Assembly: GCA_036346225.1 (NCBI GenBank)
Contig: JARFIW010001344.1
Coordinates: forward strand, 875,001 to 939,000
DNA length: 64,000 nucleotides
From: Platerodrilus igneus
Lineage: Eukaryota; Arthropoda; Insecta; Coleoptera; Lycidae
Direction: 5' to 3'
A model generated the notes under the pieces. It was not told where the DNA came from. It ran no database searches and saw only the letters and a program-made list of their open reading frames with translations. Position numbers and translations under genes: made by a program. Of this stretch, positions 23,298 to 36,290 are shown piece by piece (the stretch's first letter is position 1; each line of letters opens with the position of its first letter).

Positions 23298-25411
23298 TAA
23301 ACTGCTGTGATCCTGGTTTCGCTTCAGCTGCTCACCTAATTTTATAAACCTCCTCATTCATAAAATTAAACAACACATTCCTACCACAAACATCAACGTT
23401 AACTCTATTTACATCAATATTCAGAATACATTAAATTTTCAAATTAAATTTCAGCATAAAATTCAGTTTTAAAAAAAATTTCAAGATTAATTTTATTATC
23501 ACTTTAACGTGCATCCAGAATTAAAGTCCTTGTTGGATGCCTACTAATTAATATAACAATATAAGCAGACCGGAGTCTGAGTATAAAGGAGCATCTACCA
23601 CCCTTTACGTTAATTAACCAGGTTCGTCTAATTGAGCTCAAAGACATACCCAAAGTTTCATCATAATTCAGAACATCAATACTAAATACCCTTTCTACTT
23701 AAACAAGCAAATTTCATCTTAAAATTAAAATTTTATGGTTAGTACAATTTCACTAATGTCCATTTAAAGTAAATCAATTATAAAGTTATTCAACACACAC
23801 AAAAATGTCAAACAAAATAGTATAATTTACCTGAAGGTTACTGTCCTCGTAGCTTCAATGTACATCGTCCCTTTAGTTAATCACACCATTCCAACAGGAT
23901 TATATTTACGGCTTCTAATTCTCAACGCTTTTAAAATTTTCTCCATCACCATTTATTTAAAGTTGTTTCTGGGCTTTTCCGGAACTCATCTGTGTATATC
24001 TGACCCTGGTTTTGTGGATCCAGACACGTATTTGAACCATTTAATTATTAACACCCCCGAAAAATAGCAAAGAATTCATGCGTCTTTCACCAATATACGC
24101 CAAAACTGCCTACTTTTGTGTATACATTTGTCGTTGTAAATTTTGCTAATTGGTACAGTGATACTAAATTTTATTACCTTGTATCTAAGTGCACTGAAGT
24201 ACATTCATGTTAGCACGTAAATAACAAACTATTTTGAATCACTAAAATATACGAGCAAAATTTTAAATTATTTCATCAAACTAAAATGCACTGTTTAACA
24301 TCTTGAATCAAGTCGCGGATGTAAGAGCTTTTAACGCATCGAATAGTCAAAAGTCTAAGAGGCCGAAATTCATATTACCACCGGTATATATAGCAAAAAG
24401 CCTGTCTGTCGGTCTGTTCCCCAAAACAGACAATTCTTACGAATTTCTCATTCTATGTTCCCAGTCCGTCGCTCGCGCGTCGGTTTTTACAAAATTTTCA
24501 CTCGCCCCATTTAAAAATCAGAAATTCTCACACGGCACGCAAACATGTCCGAGAAAACTAATTAATTTTGTACCGAAATTGTTGTTTCTACCTCTGATAT
24601 TTGCCTCCTATTTTCAACCAATTGTGACCCTCGTGACGTTGCTTAAATCACGCCTTTCACTATATGTGTCTTTGCTTGACGCATTTTCTCTTTCCTTTTC
24701 TAACCTGTTCGTATTGGTGCAAATTGATATTCTTTATTATCGATTATATTTTAGTCCATGTGGACTATCTGGGTTTAATAACCCCGTATCGCACATTCTC
24801 GTGAATATTAAGCCCCGGTTTCTCCAAGATTCTTTGAAACCATTTGTTATCTACACAATTTTCGCCGTACGTGATATTTAAACTACGCAGGTGTTCAAAA
24901 TAATACTAATTCTCAGAGCTTTTTAAATAAACCCTGTTTTGTATTTCGTGCTAAAGCATCTGACCGTTTCCAATATCCTTAGAATCGACATGTTTATCTA
25001 AACAAATTAAACTGAAATTGCCTTTTAAAATACGCAGGTGTGTTCAAACATCCTACTTCTAACTAACACTTCTAGGATTTGCATTTCATTGGGTTTTTAC
25101 AAGTTTCTATAGATATTATTTGTACGTTTTGTTCTATACCGGTTACTTGAAATAGAGTTAATTAAGATAAATTTTGCACGTAATTTCCATTTGTTTAGGA
25201 ATAATTACATTACACGCAGAGCTTTTTTAATACTGCTTCTTTTGATATAAAGCGTCTTGTACATGATTTAAATCTCTTATGTTTAACGAAACTAATAAAT
25301 TTTTATGCTTCACGGTTTTAATAACGCGTATTATCTAATAATATTCATTATACACGGTGATTAAAATTATTTGATGTGATTATTTAATTTTCTACCCTGG
25401 TCTAAATATGA

Positions 25412-25414
<3 letters not shown>
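23221..25414 (-). mobile_element. 5' LTR of copy D (LTR E)
   Basis: The LTR runs from TGCTGTG (23,221 or 23,303, depending on whether the second module is counted) to ATGAGTA at 25,414, then (TA)n. It is nearly identical to LTR D except for the end nearest the PBS. A 192-codon plus-strand ORF (24,303-24,881) is antisense to the element and frameshifted in LTR D, so I do not treat it as a gene. Confidence 0.8.

Positions 25415-25458
<44 letters not shown>
25413..25458. repeat. (TA)n microsatellite
   Basis: TA run shared as border by LTR E and the next unit. Confidence 0.97.
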
Positions 25459-25459
<1 letters not shown>

Positions 25460-25670
25460 TGCTGTGATAACGCCGCACGTTGAGGCGTCGCTAAAAGAGT
25501 GCTGTGACAACGCTGCATGTTGGAGCGTCATTAAGAGAGTGATGTGACAACGCCTAGCTTTGATGCGTCACTAGAAGGATGTTAAGAAAATGGCCGCACG
25601 TTGAACCGCCGCTGAAAGAGTGCTCTGACAACACCGCACTTTGATGCTATGATACAGTTACAGCAAATTG
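25460..25670 (-). repeat. array of about five 40-bp PBS-like modules
   Basis: The period is about 40 bp. The first unit contains GCCGCACGTTGAGGCGTCG followed by AAAGAGTGCTGTGACA, and variants follow at about 25,508, 25,550, 25,590 and 25,630. The core GCCGCACGTTGAGGCG is close to the tRNA-Lys 3' end GCCCCACGTTGGGCGCC. Later units are increasingly degenerate. Confidence 0.65.
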
Positions 25671-27435
25671 TAAAATTTGAAATTGTTAACTTACCCTCTT
25701 CTATAATTGTGCCTTGCCTGGCGAGCTTAACGAAAATATTGGAATTTATACAATGAAATAAAACATAGCAATATTACAAAGCTTTTATACAGTGTGAAGT
25801 ACTTTCTCCCATACAAAAGCATATAGAACATTTACAACATAGTTTCTTTCAAACATAAACTTATTTACTTAAAAAAGTTTTTCACCTTATGCTGCTTACA
25901 ATTTACAGAACTAAAATCTCTTCTTTTATGGATAGTTTACCTGGTTTTGATTCTCACACTTGTAAGGCTTGTTTGGCCAAAAAATCAGTGACAGATAATC
26001 TATTCAAAAGGTCAGTGTTTCGAACCCTGAACATAAACTTTCCTGGTAAAGATCCTTACAAAAATGAAATGATTAGGACTTACACTATCTTAAACTCAAT
26101 GACAAAATTCAAATATCGGTTACAAACAATTAATACTTGCATAAATCCACAAAACGATTTTTTTATTCAATTCGTAAATAAATATCCTCTTATTTTAAAT
26201 TGACGTCCAAATCAGCTTACAAGATTTTTATGTTACATCCCTATTTACAAACTAATGTGCCTCATCGGTTTGATTATTCGATAAAATGTTAAATAGCTCG
26301 TTATATCGAAGCATTTTCCATCTTTATGTATATAACAAAATCAAATAATTGCATTTCGCAATTTTGATATTTCTGTGCAGTTTACGTTTAACTTTACTTC
26401 TTTATTTACTATTCCATGGTAAATATTAATTGCAATATACGTATTGCATACTTTAAAACGGTGGTTTCCAAATTCTTTTTTAAATGTGACACTTTCGCGA
26501 TTGAATTTATAAATGAATAATTTAATCAAAGTTCTGCGTTAATATACAAAATTATTTCATTTCTAGAACGAACTAGTATTGTATGAAAATTTTACACCGT
26601 AATGACGCAAGGCTTCTCAGAATAATTTATTTGCGTTCAAGTTGTAGCGTTTTATTACGTCGTTATTGCGTTTCATTTATTAGTAACGTGCGTTGCTCGT
26701 CATTGTTTAACAACCAAGACTATTATGGCGTCGTCTACTAATCCAGTAATTGCCAAAGAAAATAAATAACTTTTATTACATTTTATTGGGTTTATTAGTA
26801 TTCTGGCCGATTTGTAGAGTAAACGTTTTTTATTGGTTAGGTCATACGAAATTGACGTATTTCTAAGTACTGATGATTTATCCTTTTTCCTTATTTCTAA
26901 TATTCTAGAGAATTCTTTATTTAAAATGAATTTATGTAATCCGCCGGGTACTTAATTTAAACTTTAATTGTTTTGTAATACAAATGGTTTGTATTTTTAT
27001 AGAAAATAATTGCTTTTACGGCAATACGTGTTTTAATACACATAATTAATGTTAGAATTGGGGTTTTAAATACACGAAATTATTAATTTTTATGCACGAA
27101 AAGTACACAAACAAATACCTTTTGTATTTATCTTAAAATGGTCGATTTGCATTCGCATTTAATGAGTTTAAGGTATATAAAAAATTAATTATTTTGAATA
27201 TGCTGCTTACATTATTTACTATGTATTTACAATAAGCTTACATCATACAGAATGATTATTTATATACGCGCAATTGCATTTTTGTTTGGCATTTTAATGA
27301 ATAAAAATACGCTTGTATTATACAGGGCGTAACGATGAAATTACGGAAATTTCTGCTTTTTCAGGATTTTTTTCTATCTTGGTGGGATTCATTTGTAGAA
27401 TTTGGATTTTAATGACCTCTTGTAACCCCTTATCA
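25460..27435 (-). mobile_element. probable solo LTR with PBS-module array, family 2
   Basis: A 1.98-kb segment bordered by (TA)n on the left and ATATATTA on the right. Its minus-strand start is TGATAAGGGGTTA, matching the start of the inverted unit at 60,242. Its other end carries about five tandem modules (25,460-25,670). The half near the right border aligns with 14,650-15,227. A 104-codon plus-strand ORF (25,889-26,203) contains CKAC and several Asn/Lys-rich stretches but no domain I recognise. Confidence 0.55.
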
Positions 27436-27442
27436 TATATAT

Positions 27443-29890
27443 TACTCTGAATTGCATTGGAACCTTAGTGATTTCTTCGTGCCCCACAGTTGGGCTGTCA
27501 TAGAAATGCTCTGTACTTTCCGTATTTGGAAGAAGCTCCACTGTTGGGTCGACATAAATATGCTCTGCACTGCCATAGCGATCATGCCCCACAAATTGGG
27601 CGTCCTAAAAGTTTACTGCATTTCTTTTTGGGAAGATTTCCAAAATTCGTGCCCCTATTTTAGTTGATATAACACTTGCTGAAAATAATAAAAAAAAACT
27701 TCACTAAATTTTACCTAAATAAATTGTTGAGTCCAAGCGTTGATTACGAAGTGTTTTAGTTGCGTACCTTCTGAAGATGCTTATCAAACTGATACTCCAC
27801 GGCTAGCTTGGCCCACTGTTTCTTCAGAGGTACTCATTACAGCTTCTCATCCTCTCAACAACCTTTATGATTAATAAAAAGAAATAAACAAATAATTCGA
27901 CAAAAACATACAACCCTTTTATTCTGACAACATAAATAATAAATTAATCAAATCCCAATATTTACAATATTTATCTCAGTTAAAAGTTTCATACCCCTAG
28001 TCGATAATAAAGTCATCAATCAAATATACCCGTGAATTTATGCTCCTCTACATTCATTGTTTTGTTTTAAAGTAGATGGGCCTATCCTCGAACTTTAATT
28101 TATTATCCCCTGGTCTATGGTAAGCTCAGTATAAAACTTTTTATATGTGTACACAAATTTTTGCACTTAAAAATTATACAAAGGACCCGTTTACCTCTTA
28201 CATCTGTGAAGTATTTTACAAGCATTTACACCCTCATATTTATAATAAACAAAATTGTCCTTTACATTTGTCAATAAAATTAAATTTCGGTTCATAAAAA
28301 TTTTTACCAAATAAAACTCAAATCACTAATACTTTAAATAAATCATCACAAGCACAACAGTTTCAACCAAAAAATTCGTTACTTGGAAAGTTTTCTTCCA
28401 GATTACCACCTCTGTAGATGTCTTCCAAATTGACTGCACGTACCTGGATCACTCTATGTTGCTGCCTTCCATTGTGAACAGCAGTCCCATCTCAAACTCG
28501 TTGTTCACCCCAAATCCTCAACACTTCCTTTGGACCGTTGCTCCAGGGCCAAACATAACCTCTTCTTCCACTTTATGTGCAACAAGCACCCTCATTCAAT
28601 TTGTAAATAATTTTCTATTTACAAGTCATCCTGCTTCAATTACTACAATGATTTACTACGGTTCACTCCGTTTAAACTAAGATGCACCTACTTGTGCATC
28701 AAAACACTTGTGTAATTTCTAAGTCGGACTGCACTAGTCACGTGGTTTGAAGCTAGGATGATCTTCTGTAAACTTGGAAAATAAGAGAGAACGAATGCCG
28801 CATCCAGCAACGCTTATATAACCACAGCCCCACTTGAGTTGCCTGTATTTTTTTACCCATTCCCTGTAAAACTGCCAACGGCTACTCAATTCCACAAAAT
28901 CCACTTGCACGTAAACACAACGGTGTTTCAAAACTCATAAAACGTCAACATAACACTTCATTATCGCGAAAAACAGTTTTCACTTGTCAACCGTCCAAAT
29001 ATTCCTTGAAATTTTTACTCTTCTGTTTACCCCACACAAATACAATCACGCCTCTCGTGTGCGCGTTCATACATTTATCTCCCTTGCACGTTCATAATAC
29101 CATCTCTCAGCTTTGTTTTCCTTTCCTACATAAAGTGTCTACGTTGTTTCTGCCTTTTTGGTATTTCTTTCTGTCCCGTGTTTTCTGTCTTGCTTGTAGC
29201 CCCTCTATTACTATATTGTTCACGGTTATTTCTCGCTTTCTTTATGTGCGCCTTGACAAATCGGTACCATCTACAAACATGTCGCATCTTAATCTCTCTT
29301 ATTGGTTTTTAAAGTATACTCGTTTGACACGCGCTTAAAAATCTTTGTCCCTTAACCTACTGATATCTTTCATCTGTCCCTGTTACGTATAAAATATTGT
29401 CTGTCGCCTAATTTTATTGATCTGTTTTGAATTAGTAGACCGTTGCTATTAGCCTTGCGTTTTTCCGTTAACACAATTTACCTCGAATTGTATTCTCAAC
29501 GTAATTAGCTTTTACAAGAATCGTTATTTACCCCAAGTATATTCCATGGAATCATTGACTGTTTCAACGCGTTTACATTATTGTAACGTTCGTCGACTGC
29601 TTTTAGCTTATGCTGTATTTAATAAATGTATCTCGCTTCAATTATGGATTTTTATACTGAAAAGCTTTAATACTAATAACCTTTGTACACAATTTTCAAC
29701 CTTATCATTGATCTCAATTGTTGTCCTTGTACTAAATTAACGTATACAAATTAAACCTACATTATAATATGTAATTTTATCCCACTCTAATTATATTGAA
29801 GCGTTTTAAATAAAGTATTAATTTTTATATGCAGGGTACCTATAAATACATAAATTCTTGGCCTATTTACACCTATTTAAGCCTACCCAA
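27443..29890 (-). mobile_element. probable solo LTR, family 3
   Basis: It begins TACTCTG after a short TA run and carries three PBS-like modules at its left end. About 2.3 kb of non-coding DNA follows and ends near a TAATATATATT at 29,889-29,899. The module end is clear; the right border is uncertain. ORFs inside (for example 29,006-29,338, plus) show no recognisable motif. Confidence 0.45.
27479..27605 (-). repeat. three tandem PBS-like modules
   Basis: On the plus strand GTGCCCCACAGTTGGGCTGTCA (27,479-27,500, in pieces), AAGCTCCACTGTTGGGTCGACA (27,533-27,554) and the third at 27,584-27,605 all resemble the tRNA-Lys 3' end. Each of the first two is followed by a variant of TAGAAATGCTCTG. 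Spacing is 54 and 51 bp. Confidence 0.7.
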
Positions 29891-29899
29891 TTACAGTAA

Positions 29900-32329
29900 T
29901 ATATATTTCTCAAATAATAGTAAAACTGGAGTGAAATATCGTTCCATATTAAATCATACACTCAATTATTGGCATAATATAAGCTAGCAGTTAGGGGATG
30001 GTTTGAAATTTATATTATTGTAATATTTGGATGTTATAAAACCACTTATTTTGCACATTTCTGAACGACATTATTACGGCAGATTACCAAAATCTTTTGT
30101 AAATGGTAAATTTTTGTTTCCTGTACTTACTAAATGTAGCCTTGATTAATTAGTTAATTAGTACTAAAGGATAACTTCATAAATTGTATGGTATTCCATT
30201 TCTTGTTAACTGAACAAAAATTTTTCTAAAAATTAGTAGCGTGTCATGGTAAGAAATTAAGAGCGTGCTATGAGATGTTTTCATACTAGAAGGATCCTAG
30301 ATGATTGTGCTATGTTTGTTAAATTGCTGCGTAGAAGGCAATTATTTTAAAGGGATTTTTACAAAATTTTAAGGGTACATAGTACACACATTTAAAGTGT
30401 AATACTCTTTTGAAATGTTTATAGTCATATTTCATTTTAATGGTTTCTGTATTAGTAAACCATACCAATAAGATTTGGATTACTTCTTTTAAGAAATATC
30501 ATTTTTAGTTTACCTGCATTCTTAATCTAAAGAAGTAGTATTTTAGTTCACCGTAGTAATCATTGATGCTCATATTCAAAACCTGTCAAACTCATTACGG
30601 CGGTTTCAAGGTTAGAAATGATCTCAGAGATATTTTGTATTCCAAACTACGGCAGTTTTGTGATTCATTTGTTTTCATCAATAATATAAAACGTTGATGC
30701 CAATAACATCGCCATACAAAGAAGAAAATACACAGCTAAATTATGCCGATTAAAGAAACGGTAAAGCTGCTTTTTTGGTTCTGATTAGTGTGTAAAAAAG
30801 ATAAATTTACAAATGTCAGATGGAGATAACAACAAAAGTAAATTTAAATTGCAGTCTTAGTTTATTTTTCCGAGATCTGCCGAAGATAATTTTCATTTCG
30901 GTTTATGACAAAGATATGTCTGCTAGTAACCTCGCGTAAGGGTAAGGGCTTTTTTACCTAGAAACCACCGTATTTCAAGATTAGATGACGTTTAATATAA
31001 TTCCAGATTGAGACTGGTATTTTTTATATGACGGAATTTTGGAACTCTCTTCGAACAAGTTGGTATAGTCTAAGTTTTTGGTACTTTATCGAAACACACA
31101 ATTTTTAGTGAGGTACTTCACCGGGTTTCTATGTAGATTACCAGTTTGATTATCGGGATTAAAACAGAACGTATCAAAAGTCACTCTCGGAACTTGAAAT
31201 GGGATAATAATCTGCATATTTCTATGCTAGCTACAGAGAGGGTATGCTTACTATGGAAGTTAGGGAAACACAGTTTCCCTTCGAACTAAGTAAATCATAG
31301 TGTAACTATATATAGATAAAGGAAATAGTTAATATTGTACCCGTAAATGCTTTGGTCCACAAAAATAAAATTGTTATTAAGAGCATCTGCTTTAATCTCA
31401 AATATTTTCAAAACTGCTAGATAAACTGATACAGCAGACAGAGCTCAGTAGTATACGATGAGCCGCCGAAGCCAAACGATGTGAACAGAATAAAACACTC
31501 TGCATGCTATAATCTTGTAGTTTATTTTAATACACATAGTTTGTCATCTAGGTCGGTCGGAACGCGCATGTGCAGGACGTTTTATTGATAAAATAAATAC
31601 TGTTTTATTGTGAAATTCAACAGTATGATGAACTAGAATTGGTTAGTAATCAAAATCATTTATACCGTACAATTGGGTTAACGCAAAAGTGTTTCGCTTT
31701 TGTGAATTATTTAGTTTTAAAGTCCAACTAATAGCCTTTAAAGTAAACTGCATTATAACAGCCAACACTGATGAATACGTAAGCGGCTGAATTAACTTTG
31801 TTGCAAATTGTGCATAATTGTGGATGTATTTTGTGCATCAGTGTCAAAATAATTTTCTTGTTATAATTTTGAAGAAAAAAGTAAATTTTTGAGAAAGGTT
31901 GGGCCCATTCTAGCATTGATTAAATTAACAAAACAAAGCAAGCTTTATAGAAAACATTTTCACAAAGGGAATTACAAAAATGTGAATAGTTGACCGTTTG
32001 TGACAATAAACACCTTTTATTTTACTGTCCGTGTGTTTTATTTCCTAGCGAAAAAATTTATGGAACAAAATAGCTTTTCTAATTTATATAATTTAATTTT
32101 TCGGAATATTATGAATAACCATGCAGAATGGGACAACGAAGCCCTAGTTTGCTCTTGCAGGATATCTAAATATGTTGGAAACTGAAATAAATTTTGATCT
32201 GCTCTTACTTATGTTCTCCAAGATAGTTCCATTTTGTGATAACTTGTTTGTTATTTTACAAAATAAAACAAACGACATTAATTTTTGCATAAAAAGGTTG
32301 AGGATTTAAAATTAATAGTTCTGTCAAAA
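29900..32329. other. unassigned AT-rich DNA
   Basis: About 2.4 kb with no supported gene. Short ORFs are all below 65 codons and unrecognised. No repeats comparable to the neighbouring LTR units were seen. Confidence 0.5.
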
Positions 32330-32870
32330 AAGAACAATTTGATAATTTGTGGACTAAATATGAGCAATTACAAATAAATATGGAACCACAAAGAAAAAGA
32401 ATGGAAACTGATATTGCTTAAGAACAAAACGGATGAGAAATCACGATCTCGTTACAGTTTTTTAAATAATTATCAATATCCCCCCCCCCCCACTCAACTA
32501 GATGCCAGGTTTAAGAACTTTGACACCCTTAAGTTTTTGGAATTAATTAACTTAAAGCAATAAAACTAGAGTTTCTGAATAGGCATTTGGTTCACCTAAA
32601 CAAAGTTATCCTCGAAATTTTTGACTTTCCTACCTTGTGCTCTAAATTTACAGTGATTTACAATACCTCAAGGCGCTTAAATAAAACGAGTGCTAGTGAG
32701 TTGTAAAACTTCTGAGCGATTCCGGACTAGTTGTGCTTGCCCAAAAATTCTTAAATTGTGTAAACTGATATTAACTATTCGCGCTACAAATGCATCTACC
32801 TGTTGGGAACTCGACATTTTTCAAAATTATGATTACTTTTTTTTGACTATGTAGAAGTTCTAGATATACG
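32330..32870 (+). pseudogene. hAT-like transposase C-terminal relic
   Basis: Around 32,498-32,555 the plus strand encodes LDARFKNFDTLKFLELIN, resembling the LDPRFKN motif of hAT-family transposases. Around 32,755-32,860 a second block encodes KLILTIRATNAS followed by a diverged tail ending FFLTM. That fits the hAT C-terminal dimerisation region, where a PATNAS-type block precedes the conserved Ser-Glu-Arg motif and a xTM end. Stops and a C homopolymer (about 32,480-32,491) interrupt the frame. The identification rests on two short motifs in the right order and spacing. Confidence 0.45.
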
Positions 32871-34675
32871 AATTATATTGAATTAAAAAAGGATTTTTAA
32901 ATTTTTTGTAATACAATACAGAATTTATATGCGTTACTGCTGGAGAGAAAAAACAGAACGTTACAATATAAATAATACATATTTATGTAGTGCATTTCAA
33001 AAATATGTTTTCAATGTCCGATATGCAAATAAATAGCTAAATATATTGCTTCTTTTTCGCATTTTATCGATTCATAAAATGAAATAATAATAATAATAAT
33101 AACAATAATAATAATAATAAACGTTAATCTCCAACAGAAATAATTCAATTACAGAAAATAATTTTCAAGTTATTTAACACATATTCTCAAGGTACAGTAA
33201 TTGTGTATAAAAATAAACCTAATAGAAAAACTGAAAAAAGAAAGAAAAAAAATGTATGACAAAAACTGATATATCAAAAATTAATTAATACGTTTTATAA
33301 GGTCTTCAAATCTATCGTTAAAACATCCAAATCATGAAGTATCTGTTATAAGTTAGACACACTACTGTGGCTGGAGAGTGCAACGATAAATTTATTCTAC
33401 TCGTTTGAAGATAAAAAGTATTGCTAAAACGCGCATTTTGACAAGGCAATACCAATGAAATCTTTCCTGGTAGATAAGGGCAATCTATTTCATTGTTTAA
33501 TAATTTATATAAGAATCTTATATTTATACTTTTTCGTCTGCATTGGAGTGACCGACAATTAAGTACGCTATAATATGATCTTTCTAAAACATTTAATCAC
33601 AATGATATATATCGATGTAATTAAGACTCATTTCAAAGCCATTTAGCACCATTCCGTAAACATACAACACTCTGCATTTGAAAAATAACGAAAATTTTAA
33701 AAAAGCTCAAATTTTGTAAATACTTATTTTCATAGTAGCGTGTTGGTAGAACATTCAGTGTATTATATTGTAAACGCATAAAACCGATTATTGCACAAAT
33801 TTCATTCGTATTATATAAGCCAATTGACTTTTTAGATAAGAATAGAATATATTCCACGACTAAAAATACATTTTTGAAAAACTACTCATGCATTATTCTA
33901 AAGGAATTTTAGCTTGCAGGGAAATTGCGGACCTTTAATCTTCATTTTATTTTTAAAACAAATATATTAAAAGTTGTGAAACGCGTGATTCATAAACCTG
34001 AAGAACATTCCATTGATAATAGGTAAAAGACAATTTAAACATACATTCACTTAAAGAAAACGAAAGTAATAAATAAACCGAAGGGGGTCGTAAAAATGAA
34101 GGAATGACAACGATAAATCTTAAACATAAGGAATAACGCGTGTAATTTTATTAATTAATGATAGTCTCAAAGTTCTTTGAACGTCAAGTTTGATAAATGT
34201 TGCATAATTTAGACACCCTTTCTAAATTTAAACCAACCAGAACAGAGGGATAATACACAGAGTGATCTAGAGTTTTCTAGATATCGTAAAATTCAAAGGT
34301 TCAATACTATATAACTAATTAACGAGGGGAGTCAATAGTCAGTAGCTAGTAATCTGTTGAGTCGATGGTTAGTGTTTAATACTCGTTAAAAGAGACAATG
34401 TAAGTTGTTAACACTCGTTTTGAACACCATGCTATGAGTCTAATATAGTAAACAGACCACTTTTATTGACAACTTTGAAAGTTTATTGCAACTCTAAAGA
34501 AAATAAATAATTAAATAGCTTTAAATAAATAAACAATAATAACTTACAGTGACATACAGTTATAATTGGAATGGAACGCATACATGAAATGGATTTAATG
34601 GTAAATTGATTATTAAATTTAAACGATTTGGGCTATCTTGGTATATAGAATTAACTAAGGCCATGCCTTCAATAA
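32871..34675. other. unassigned AT-rich DNA with (AAT)n
   Basis: No gene seen. It contains an (AAT)n trinucleotide run at 33,083-33,121 and otherwise unremarkable AT-rich sequence. Confidence 0.5.
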
Positions 34676-34699
34676 CCGGATAGGTAAAGTAGGGTCCCT

Positions 34700-36290
34700 T
34701 TATCTGCTTAATTTTCGTATAAAACTTATTTCATAATTATTAATATCAGTCTTGTCAATGATTTCTCCAGCAAATAGTAATTTGCGTTTATCCAAGACAG
34801 TTGGGTATTCTACAGGCACAAACTGTCTAAGCTGAAGATTTTTGCTAAAACCATTTTGTGTTTGTTTGAGAACTCCCTTCTTGCAATATCTTGATCTAAC
34901 AATATGATAGAAGTGATTCATTACTACATGAATCATGAAGGCTAATCTCAGATATATTATGGCTGTTTCGCGATGATATACCACCTTAAACTTTTACGCT
35001 TTGGCGGCGAAGTAGATACAATTTTTTCTTTTGCGGTTTTCTGTGCAATTGTTGGCCTATTCTCTGTGTGCGTTAATCCTGCAATACATTTTCTTAAGCT
35101 CTGGGTTAAATGGCCGCTTAGTAACTTAGTTTCGATCTCAATTTTCTGGTAGTTTTTCAAAGCTATTTACCTATCCAAGGTATAAATTCGACAGGCAACA
35201 AAACCTTGTTTTAGGTTTTCCGTTGCATCTTTTAATAAATCAATCTGATTTTTCGATAATTTTAGCAATTCGGTTTTCGGTAGCACTCCTCTGTATTTCT
35301 CCTTCCGCGACCTTAGCAATTCACACCATTTTTTTTACTGGCAAAAAGAGCGCCATATTTAGTGGCTGGCACAAATTTGTGGCATCGGGAAGAAGCAATG
35401 TAAAACTTGTTAAAATTTTGACACTCATTAGCGACAAGTTACGAAATATCACTTGGTAAATTGTCGCCTACCAGGGCACGTGATTATGGTTGCTCCTTAA
35501 GATACGCTGATGCCAATCTTTTAAACTAATCTTTGAAAATTTTTTATCAAATCACCAACTTTTGGTTCTATTAAACAGTGTCGGGTGGTACAGCCTCAAT
35601 CCAGATGGAATACAAAATGTCCGCCTTGTATACTGGTTGTTCTTGACATCATGACGGATGTGCTTTTTTACTAGAATCTCATGTGACTAGAGGACGTTTA
35701 TCTCCACGTTTACATAGCACTTTCACTTTCCAGATCATTAGTGAAATTCGTCTCATCATAATTTATTATAATTTCGGGTTGCGGTTTTTCCTGTGAAACT
35801 TGCATCTTATCAAAATAGGTTACATTTAATGCACCTACGCCAATTACTGTTTGAACATATGTATCATTTCCAACAAACCGCTGGTGCCGTAGCAAAAACC
35901 TAAAAACAAATTCATTCCGGGAAGGTTATTCTTAAACCTTGTTTACTGTAGGATCGCATATGTCTAGATAACCATAAATAATTTGGAGTCTAATTTGGCG
36001 AAAGGAAAGCCCCATTCAGCACACAACTTTAATGTTTTAATAACGCCAGTTTCTGCAGTATTACATAGGACTGTCTGTCCCACATATTTTCCCCTATTTA
36101 ATCCTAAATGCTTCCTTTTTAAGGGTCTTGAAATTTTATATGCCTGGCTTATTCTACTTATCGATTTACTATCTTTTCTTTACTTTTCTAAGGTTTTTTT
36201 GTAGGCGTTTCTCTGAATATTAACAAATTCGTATTCATCCAAGCTACGTTTTATATTTGTGTGGCATTTTCTACAGTGGCCTACTTCACC
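34700..36290 (-). pseudogene. pogo/Tigger-like DDE transposase pseudogene
   Basis: Read from about 36,290 leftward. There is a helix-turn-helix-like SRISQAYKISRPLK region (about 36,130-36,180), then a CAEWGFPF block near 36,010. Next come NYDETNF (about 35,740-35,760) with the first catalytic Asp, a LVGDN block (about 35,470-35,485) with the second, and QPLNMALF (about 35,350). The C-terminal part (34,957-35,160) and a tail containing YEISFIRK (34,700-34,984) follow. The order matches DDE_1 (pogo/Tigger/jerky) transposases, which cut and paste DNA at TA. The third acidic residue of the family is Asn here, and several frameshifts and stops break the reading frame. Inverted GGTAAAGTA near 34,683 and 36,640 could be remains of terminal repeats. 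Confidence 0.65.

Noticed and set aside
24303..24881. 192-codon plus-strand ORF in LTR E
   Set aside because: It is antisense to the element, has no domain, and the nearly identical LTR D is frameshifted at this place.
25460..25670. CRISPR-like array (regular repeats with spacers)
   Set aside because: Units are directly adjacent and degenerate, the context is eukaryotic LTR DNA, and the units match a tRNA-Lys PBS.
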